NCBI GenBank assembly: GCA_010645155.1
Contig: CM021315.1
Span: forward strand, 8,524,361 to 8,588,360
DNA length: 64,000 nucleotides
DNA from: Tigriopus japonicus
Lineage: Eukaryota > Arthropoda > Copepoda > Harpacticoida > Harpacticidae
Direction of reading: 5' to 3'
In this document: in pieces, positions 55,761 to 64,000 of the stretch
Layout: the number at the start of each line of letters is the position of its first letter
How positions within the stretch are numbered: position 1 is the first letter of the stretch
The notes under the pieces: model-generated
What the model saw: the letters and a program-made list of their open reading frames with translations, nothing else
The model's database searches: none
Told to the model about the DNA's origin: nothing
Made by a program: the position numbers and the translations under genes

Positions 55761-58700
55761 ATGAACAAGAGCTTCAAAACTTGGCTGGTTCTGATTTGTT
55801 CGGTTCAATGTGAGTGTCATGTGATTGGTGTCCTTTTATCTTTCAGCAAATAAGTTCTAGGGTGCTCATTCGTTGCGTTCCTTATTTCTTGCAGTGGTTC
55901 GAGGAGACTGCGACGCCACAGATGAGCTGCACAGGTGCTTCCAAGGGGTTCAAAATGTGTTCCTTAAGCCCAATTTCATTTTCCCGACGTCTCAGGACGA
56001 AATCGATCAATCTTGCAGGTCAGCAATGAGTTTCAAGTTTATTTTTGGAACATTGGATTTTTGAGATGGCATAAAAAGTGACATGTAATGTAACGGAACG
56101 GAACCGGAAACCATTTATTCATAAAAAAACGTGGGTTTGGCTGCCAACAACAGTTGTGGTAAATTGAATGGAGCATTCTGTTTAACTCTGAATGGATGAT
56201 TGAATACCAAACCTAGTTAGATTTATGTACTTAAAGTTCACAAAATTACAGAAGTTTTTAAAGCTCGTAACAAAAACTCGTAAGGAAAAACGTGGGACTT
56301 TTCTTTTCAGTACTAGTTGAATACTGTAGAAGTTCAACATCAGCTAGATTTGGTAACTTCAAAATGGGTTCATTGAAAGTCGATTCTTAGCATTCTTTGA
56401 TTTGTCTCATGCTACAAGCAATGGATGGCATTTTCTGATTGCGAAGGTCTCAATAAACTGTACTATAATAATGTAATTTTACTTGGTAACAAGAGGCTGC
56501 CCTGCAATAACATATGCATTGAAACTTTTTCATGACCCATGACACCACCTTGTTTTTCAAGTTCCAGCATTTCGGTTTTGTTTAATAACCACAAATCATT
56601 GGTAGACAGTTTTTCATTGCAAATACTGTTGTAAGCCATAAGCAACTAAAGTGGGAATGCTCTTTCATAGAACATTAATTATAAACAATGTTCTGACTGT
56701 TCATCAACAAGCAGGCAAACATTTGAAATGGCATTTCTGAAACTTCACTGCACATTTTTTTATCACCTTGCACAGTCTTTTCTTTGAAATCAGGACGTTT
56801 AGGCAAGTTTGTTTAATGGTTCTTTTTGACAAAATTCGGCTTTGTGTTGGCTCGGCAAGAACAAAGGAAGAAGTAATTTAGTTACTATTGAGGTCAATCT
56901 GAGATTGGCCTTAAAACTAGTTTGGAGCGTAAAATCCCGCAACACTACGTCGTGGTACCGGTACCAGGAAACAAATAGCTTTCCTAAACGTCCAAAATAC
57001 TTCAAAAAGTGTTGCTTGAAAGACTGACTGATAAAAAATTGGGAATAGCAGAGTCTAAACCGGGTTTTCGTGCTCTTTTGCCTAGTATATGCAAAACAAC
57101 GCTTTTTGAGCAATTTTTCCGACTTTATGGTTAATGTTTTTGGCATTTTTCAATACTTTTATCTACCACCCGATTATGAACTTTCATCTTGCAAGCACAC
57201 TAATGAAATATCTGGACTTGCCATTCGCCGATTTTTGCATGACTGTTGCAAAAAGCGACCTCAAGTGGCAAAACTCGCATCATTTGGAGTGCACATGTGG
57301 AAAAATTCCTTAAAACTGCTCTTCATTGTGCTAACTTTGGATCCTCTCATACATTCCCAATTATTTCAAATTCGTGGCAGTCAACTAGAAGTTGTCAATT
57401 ACCGTATGAAGAAATGGTACTAGCCTTTAAGGACATCATGATGTTTGACTCGTTTTAAAGCTATCACAGATCTAAAATGTCAACTTCAACTTCAAAATCT
57501 GTCACCCTCTAGAATGAGGTGAAAGAAAAAAGATAGAAAGGGGAAGACAAGGGGTTGACCCAAAGGGTTGACCAGTTCAGAGTGATCAATTTCAGACCTT
57601 CAAAAAAGAGAAAGAGACTTACGAATTTGCAGGCAAAAGCAATTTTGGTCTTTTTGAACAACAAAACTTTCAAATGTGAATAAATGACTACAGAATGAAA
57701 ACAAAAGAAACGCCAAACACCTGTAAGCTATGCATAAAAGGTAGAAGAGCCTGCTACATATAGAGGGTCACTTTGTATTAGAACGCAATCCATGTCATGA
57801 ACTGTTAAAGTCTTTCCAGCATGAAGGAAAGTAAACAAATGAAAGTAATCTATTTCTAAACTTGCCTTTCAATTACAAACAATATTTCGGAAAATTGACA
57901 GCTGAAATGCAGTCATATTAGAGAACTATAAAAGATTTGTTGGAGTGCCCTTTTTTTGGGTCAACCCAACCAAGTTGTATTCTGACCCACCCCCAAAAAG
58001 TGCTCTACAGAGGGACTGGGTTCGAATCCCACACTTGTTAAGGAAAATTTTGAGTGAAAATGTGATGGTGTGCTTTAGCGGAAATAAAAAGTCGATTAAC
58101 AACAAAGGAAACGAAGCCGAGAAAGTACACCCATAGAACTCCACTAACTTGTTTTTTCTTTGGGCATAAGAATGACTCAGTTCCTACCTATTCCCCAGTC
58201 TTCGTCGGGAATATGTAGGAGCTGATCCTCTAGCAGCTTTTAAAGCAGGGTTAGATAAATTTTTGAATACTATTCCTGATCAACCCACTATTCAAGGGTT
58301 GCATAGATCGGCCAACAGTAATTCGTTGGTAGACTAAATTTCGTATAAATATTAATTGTTTAAATTATTTCATTTATTTTTTTATTTTTTTGCAGGGAAT
58401 CACATTCCTTGCAGAGGTAGTGGAAAGTCCGCTACCAAACGAAAAAAATTGAATCTGGCCTCTTATGCGAGACCCTTTTAAGGATAGAAGTAGTAGGCAT
58501 GCTCAAAATAAAGTCTACGAAATAGATATCACTCAAGGGCAAAAAGAACAATAATTCTGCGATTCATTTTATAGTAAGGAGGTCCTTGGCATGCTTTAAG
58601 CCTTTTCCATAATTGTGACAACTGATCATGTCGCATTCCATGCTTTGATGCACACTGAACAAGGTGTTTTTTGTTTAATTTAGTCGTTTGATTAGTAAAT

Positions 58701-61700
58701 TGCAACTCTCAAGGTTATTTGGAACAAGTGCACATATTCACAAGGTTTCTTGATGTGGTCAGTGGAGTACATAAATTGGCTGTTATTGAAAGAAAACCAA
58801 TTAAATTGTTTTAAGTTGCGTTAAGCACTATTGTCTAGTTAATGTTGGGAATATTGATTGGTGCATTCTAGTATTTCAGAATTACTTCATCCACGGAAGT
58901 GAAGGTTAAAGCTTCAACTTTAGATTTGGGGTAAGGGTTGGATTAAAATTAAGGGTTTGAGTTGTTGATAATTCTGAAATAATCTATTATTTATTGATAT
59001 GGAAAATACCGTTAATCACTTAATTTACTGGAAATGCGACAACGGTCAGAAGGAATCAGAGACAAATGGATGAGTGTGGTCGAACTAATTCAGCTGTTGA
59101 TTTGTAGGGCCAGATGGTTAGAGGTGGGTCAGATATCTGGCTTTGGTGCTTGAAAGTTAGAGTTTGCTACATCACGAAATAACTATTATATGGCTTGACC
59201 CAAGGTTGAATATCAAAAAAAAATGTGAACTAAGCTCGGAAATTCTCAACAGCCTTTATCACGTTTGACGGAGAATGAGTTTAAGCTCTGACACATCCCT
59301 AGCCATTTGTCCCCAAGAATCCAGAGCTGAATTAGTCCAACCACACTCATCCATTAAGTAGAGGTACCATTAAAGACCGAATTTACAAAAAAAATCGTCT
59401 TTAAACTTTGTTAATGGACAGACAAGTACATTTGGATATTTTATAACAATGCTCTAAACTTACTTGAAGTTATTTTTCAAGCTTGTTTTACGCTTAAGTT
59501 GCAACCGAAAAATTAGCTTGAAAATTCATTAATTTTTCTTTTTGATGTGTCAAGCATAAGAATCTAAAACCCTCTTTTAGTCGAAAAGAGAAACTGCTGT
59601 AAAGGGATCAAATATTTTGGAGGAGGCTTTGTTGCTTTTGTGGGTTAATATGTTTGAATAGAGCTTGATCGAAGGAGAAAATGCCAGATGCAATGCCATG
59701 GAAAATGGAAAATCCATTGATTAGTGAAGAAAGAGTGTTTGATTTATCAGCTTGAGTGTCTGGGATTAAGCATTATTATCTAGCCTAACAACTGATGAAT
59801 TTGAAAAGGATGTATGAATACAATTTCTTATTGCAAAATACGTGGAGATGAAAATTCTGCATTGAACGCAATCTCAGAAGCTTAAAAACTGGCCGACTTA
59901 TTTCACTTGGCATTTTTCATTTGTTAATATACGTAAAAATTAACAAAATTTTGCAAAAAGTGGGAACAAGCAGAGTTTTCATGTAACCACATTATTATCA
60001 GAACCTGTCATTTTGTATTACATTTTTAAGGTGAATGGTTCATCCAAAACAAAAATCATAAGACTCCAGGTATTTGACCCTAACACCAAAAAATCGATGT
60101 TACAGATTAGAGGGTTAGAAAAAAGCTTGAGCGTCTATCAACGCAGAAGGGCTGTTTTGTGGCATGGTATTGATTCAGAAATCCTCGTTTTTTCAGTGAG
60201 ACGTTTCCAAAAATGTGGTCCGAGTTCGTATCGTGCGTGACCAACTTTACCGAGACATGCTTCAGAGGTCCAGAGAAGGCGCAGATCCACCAAGCAGTGG
60301 GAAAATCCATCAACTCGATTCACAAACTATGCACAAACAAGGACATGCAAGCAGGTTCGTACATCGGACGCACATCAGAACAAATGAACACTCACAATGG
60401 ATCACACCTTCATTATGGATTTAATCGTTGCAATGAATGACCATGTAAGGAAGCAATTGTTTTGGTCTAAGTTCGAGATCACATTGGAGCATTTTATGAC
60501 TTCCGCATGACTAAATGTATTGGTCATTTAATCAAGTATTTGCCATTAGATGTCAGATGAAATATGTAACTTTGATTCGGTTCGGCTATTTAAGAATTGA
60601 TTTATTTCAAACGTTCAGTTAAAGACGCCTTTGAACTTAAATTTCGTTTCGACTTTTTGGGAGGGTTAGATTCTGCATAAATGGATTTTTTCAAAAAATG
60701 TGTTTGCTTTGTTTTTTTCAAGAAGGCAAGAAACTTGGAAAAGACTATTGACTATTTAAAAAAAAAACTGAAATGAAATTCAAAAGCATGAGAAAAAACC
60801 GGAGATTTACCAGGGAATGTCGAAAAAAGAAGATAAAAAACTTTGACAAAACATAACTCCAATATTAATAGGGCTATAACTCAAATCTTATTGATTTTAG
60901 GACTTATGTACTGGACTGGATATTGGCAAAAAAAAAAAACTTTTTGGTGATGATTCGGAAAAGTTCCTGGGTTTGATTTTGTCCACCAGACCTGGGTCAA
61001 TCACTTTCAAAATGTAATAATTATAATTCGATTGGTTCCCAAAGTAATTTATTGCCATTGCTCTCAAATTGTAATTGAATTACATTCAAGTACTTTTTTC
61101 TTCGCGAATCAAACTTTCCAGAATCCAGAAGTTAAATGCACAATGAAAAGTGCATAAAGGTACCTTGATTTTAGACTATTTGATTTTCATTGTTCAGAAC
61201 AACATTGAAAGGACGAGATTTTTCTATGAAATGTCTAATCTTACAATATGAGATAATAGGTATATATGAAATTGTAATTCGTTATTGGAAATGTCAATTG
61301 CATTGCCTTGAATGAAATGAAATTTCAATTAAGGAATTGTAATTAAATTACATCACAAGTATAATACTCAAAGTGTTTACAAGCACTATTTAGAGTGGAG
61401 TCTCTTTTTATAAAACCTTCATTACATTTTTCGTGTAAAAATAAAAGTTGTCTTTTATTTATTGTTAGCCAAAAGCAAGGGTTCCTGGGACAATCGAAAC
61501 TATTAAGGCACAAAAATCCGCTTTTTACTTTTGTAATTAGTACATTAATACAAGAACTAATACAAGTTCCATTCATCCATATGATTTGAAGGTGTTTAAT
61601 TGGCGAAATGTAGACTTTGTATGTAAGTTTGGCTATCATCTTTTAACAAACACATATCTAATTTCACTTCAAAAGCCTGTTTTGGGGGGAGATGAAGAAG

Positions 61701-64000
61701 CCTTTGAACCAGAAATATGTTTTTGTATACTTGTCCTTGTCACGCCAGAGTTTGCAACTGTTTGTCAATTTTTGACTTGGCATTAATAAAGAACCAAAAA
61801 GAATAAATGCGAGTTCTAAAAAAAGATGACCTTTTCGCAACGAAACCTTACATTTCATTCTGAAGTTCACTTTTGTTACAAATGAGCTCCGAAAAAGGTA
61901 TATGACGTCACAAAAAAATATTATGTAGCTGTTGCTTTTAAGCGTCAAAAAAATAGATGTGGTTTAGTGAGATATTTAATCACATATCGGGAAATGAATT
62001 CCACGACACTTTTCAAACCAAGTTTTCTGGTAACCCACAATTCTTCCTCCAGCTTCATCAGAGGACATGAACACGTAAACACATCCGAAATTTGCATTGT
62101 GTTCATTCAAAGTAGGATGATTTTGAATGACATTACTCGTTACTGTCCGGAAAGCGGGGTATTTTTTACGAGCATAATTCCTTTATTAAACGAATGAGTA
62201 ATAGTCCCTTTCATAGGAATCCGGTTCTGATTTTCCGATGACATAATCGGCATTGTTGGTTTACCCTCAATCCAGATCGTTATCGCAGTTTTTCCCCTGG
62301 AATAATCATCTCTAAATTGATAAGATCTTATCGTCGTTTGTTCACAATCTTGGCTCTTTCAGATTACCACAACGTCTCAACTTGTTTGCGGAACAAAATC
62401 TCCGAGAATAATTCCCAATGTGGCATCCCTTATCAGAAGTTTGTTCAAGATGCCAATCAAGGATATGAACATTTGTGCTGGTGAGAACATTCTTTCCACC
62501 CTGATGAATGGAGCAAATGCGGTTTCATCGACGCACAGAAAAAAAAACATGCTTCGTTCTTAAACTTAACCCGCAAGGAACGCAAGGAAGCAAATCTCGG
62601 TTACATATATGCAATAATGAGGATCATTTTTTATGATTGTTGTACTTGGAGTAATCACTCTAAATAATACGCCAAAAAGCAAAATATTCAGTATTTGCGT
62701 ACTGAATTAAAGACTGGTTCAAGAACTCACCATAAAGCAACATTTGATGCCAAAAAAACTTGAAATATTTATGAGAAAACATATTGTCATAACATAAAGC
62801 TTATCGGAAGATTATTTAGTCCAACTTACCAAGATAATGGCACCAACAACGAGCATTTATTTTCTTTCCGTTTTAAAAACATATTTTATTCTGATAAAAT
62901 ACTGCTTATTTTCTTTTCATACGCAAATGAAATCATCACATAATCTTATTTCAGCTCTTATGACGAATTCAAGACTTGCCTCCTGGATGAGAGCATTCCC
63001 TGTTGTGATGGACCAGAGTGTCAAGAATTGAAATTCTCTTCTGAATTGGCCAAATCCTGGTTGGAACAAGCCTTTGGATTCATGTTCAAGCACTGCCAAG
63101 ATCTCAGGTAGCCCTTCCAGTGTGATTTACCCAATCGACTAATCCTCTAATTTGCAAGGGATCAAACAACTCTCCCCTCTTGATTGAGCCGAAGAATCTG
63201 ACTAATCACATTCCACTAGAAAGGGGGGACCTATTTTGGCACCTTGAGGGACTCCTCATTGATTAGGATTAGCTCGCTTTTGACTGGATCTCGCAGCGCT
63301 GATTGACAGCTCTTCGGCAAATAGTTTCCCATTGTGCACAACGTTGTCTTGACATTTAGAATTTCATGGAGTGTCCTCCACTTTGAAATTGGATCCAACC
63401 ACCCATAGGCTAATGGGCTTATAACAACATCATCATTAACAGCAACACTTCCAGGGATTATTGCTTCCCGCTTGAGCACACCTCGACAAAGCTTGACGGG
63501 AAAAAAATGCTTTTGAACACTTCCAATTCAAACTTACTGTGTTCTAGTTAGGGCTTGGGAATAGGCTATGAATAGATCGGATTCATCCATCATGGTTGTG
63601 ACTTGTCAGGAAATGCAAGCCAACCGTTGCACAGTTATTAATAAATAGCCAAAAAGGTACATTAAGTCAGCTATACTTCTCCCTCCTCCCCCACTTTAAC
63701 TTGAAAAAAATCATCGCTGTTGGTAGTGTATTGACACAGCTCTGGGACACCAAAACATCTTGTCACTTAACGCTTAAATTTGGAAATTCTTCGGCATTGG
63801 CTCTCTAGATTTCAACTGATTTTCCTCCCTCACTCCTTTTGAAATATGCAATATCACCATCCATCATTGCCATTGTATCATTTTCATTCCCTCTTTGATC
63901 ATTTTTCCATCCATCCATCCAGCTTTTGCCAGCCGTCCACCACCGCCACCACCACTTCTACCTTCACCACCAAAACCACCCCATTATTGCCCCAGAGGAC
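55761..64000 (+). CDS. Secreted cysteine-rich protein with Thr-rich tail (partial, runs off window)
   Basis: Exons 55761-55809, 55895-56018, 60197-60354, 62363-62480, 62955-63107 and 63923 to beyond 64000 join in frame through five junctions. The first exon codes only the signal peptide (NKSFKTWLVLICSVQ). The mature part has regularly spaced Cys: DCDATDELHRC, FPTSQDEIDQSC, SCVTNFTETC, SIHKLC, NVSTCLRNK, SQCG, EHLCCSYDEFKTC, IPCCDGPEC and FKHCQDLR. The last visible exon is a run of Thr with Pro and Ser, likely O-glycosylated. The Cys layout recalls arthropod secreted families such as the 27-kDa hemolymph glycoprotein or DUF19/T20D4.11-like domain, but I cannot name the family. The exon 3 donor (GTTCGT) is weak, yet the phases fit. 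Introns contain the repeats at 58019-58450 and 59065-59355. Confidence 0.75.
58015..58450 (+). repeat. LINE 3' end (RT C-terminus and 3' UTR) with upstream B-box-like sequence
   Basis: 58190-58340 reads LRREYVGADPLAAFKAGLDK and NSNSLVD, like the minus strand of 230-1. The 3' UTR follows, with GGAATCACATTCCTTGCAGA (58396-58415), as at 42365-42385. At 58019 GGTTCGAATCC sits in a T-arm-like stem (CTGGG...CCCAC). 5' truncation is typical of LINE copies; the B box may mark a SINE or old tRNA piece. Confidence 0.7.
59065..59355. mobile_element. MITE with about 70-bp inverted arms
   Basis: Left arm ATGGATGAGTGTGGTCGAAC, then TAATTCAGCTGTTGAT (59065-59135). The reverse complement of the right arm (59287-59355) reads ATGGATGAGTGTGGTTGGAC, then TAATTCAGCTCTGGAT. 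A single-arm relative lies at 46347-46440. Target duplication not resolved. No ORF. Confidence 0.7.
60355..62362. other. Intron 3 of the secreted-protein gene
   Basis: AT-rich intron; no gene or clear transposon was recognised. Frames at 61343-61639 and 61664-61948 have no motifs. Confidence 0.5.

Noticed and set aside
57070..57423. 117-codon plus-strand frame
   Set aside because: Lies in intron 2 of the secreted-protein gene, no motif, no splice or start support.

Overview
The window is nuclear DNA of an animal, most likely an arthropod and perhaps a crustacean. The species is not decidable from sequence alone. The evidence is spliced genes with GT-AG introns, AAUAAA poly(A) signals, animal-only families (NKAIN, RASGEF1, cohesin SA/STAG, SAP130, GTSF1, Ly6), AT-rich introns and a dense mix of eukaryotic transposons. 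It is not bacterial, so there are no operons or ribosome binding sites to call.

Layout. 1-960: 3' part of a non-LTR (LINE) retrotransposon on the minus strand. About 960-5025: a decayed Gypsy/Mag-type LTR retrotransposon on the plus strand, lacking RNase H and the 3' LTR, followed by four 42-bp hairpin-bearing tandem repeats (5037-5201). 5365-10638: a nearly whole ISL2EU-type DNA transposon with 49-bp terminal inverted repeats, TA target duplication, a three-exon THAP-DDE transposase and, convergent to it, a SAP/SWIM/YqaJ nuclease gene. The nuclease gene is broken by a nested miniature LTR retrotransposon (TRIM, 9238-9989) with identical LTRs and by point lesions. 10945-11205: about 40-bp TATCTAGATA repeats just upstream of SAP130.

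Host genes, in order: SAP130 (+, 4 exons, 11372-19404), NKAIN (-, single exon, 20591-22420), RASGEF1-like Ras-family exchange factor (+, 8 exons, 25415-35429, with a hAT transposon in intron 4), STAG/cohesin SA (-, 6 exons, 35813-43213, tail to tail with RASGEF1), a Ly6/three-finger GPI-anchored protein (+, 2 exons, 44460-51645) whose 6.7-kb intron contains a GTSF1-like CHHC zinc-finger gene (+, 47783-49780) and a dead mariner, and a secreted cysteine-rich protein with a Thr-rich tail (+, 55761 to beyond the window end).

The host genes do not form one pathway. SAP130 (Sin3 corepressor), STAG (cohesin) and GTSF1 (piRNA-guided silencing) are chromatin-related. NKAIN, Ly6 and the secreted protein act at or outside the plasma membrane. 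RASGEF1 is a Ras-family nucleotide exchange factor. Much of the remaining sequence is transposon-derived: several elements have exact or near-exact terminal repeats and target-site duplications (two hAT-type MITEs in SAP130 introns, an autonomous-type hAT, a mariner, a CAGGGGTC-type hAT MITE, a 55-bp micro-MITE and a large-TIR MITE family). Exon joins were made by hand from splice consensus, frame and family similarity; none was tested with transcripts.
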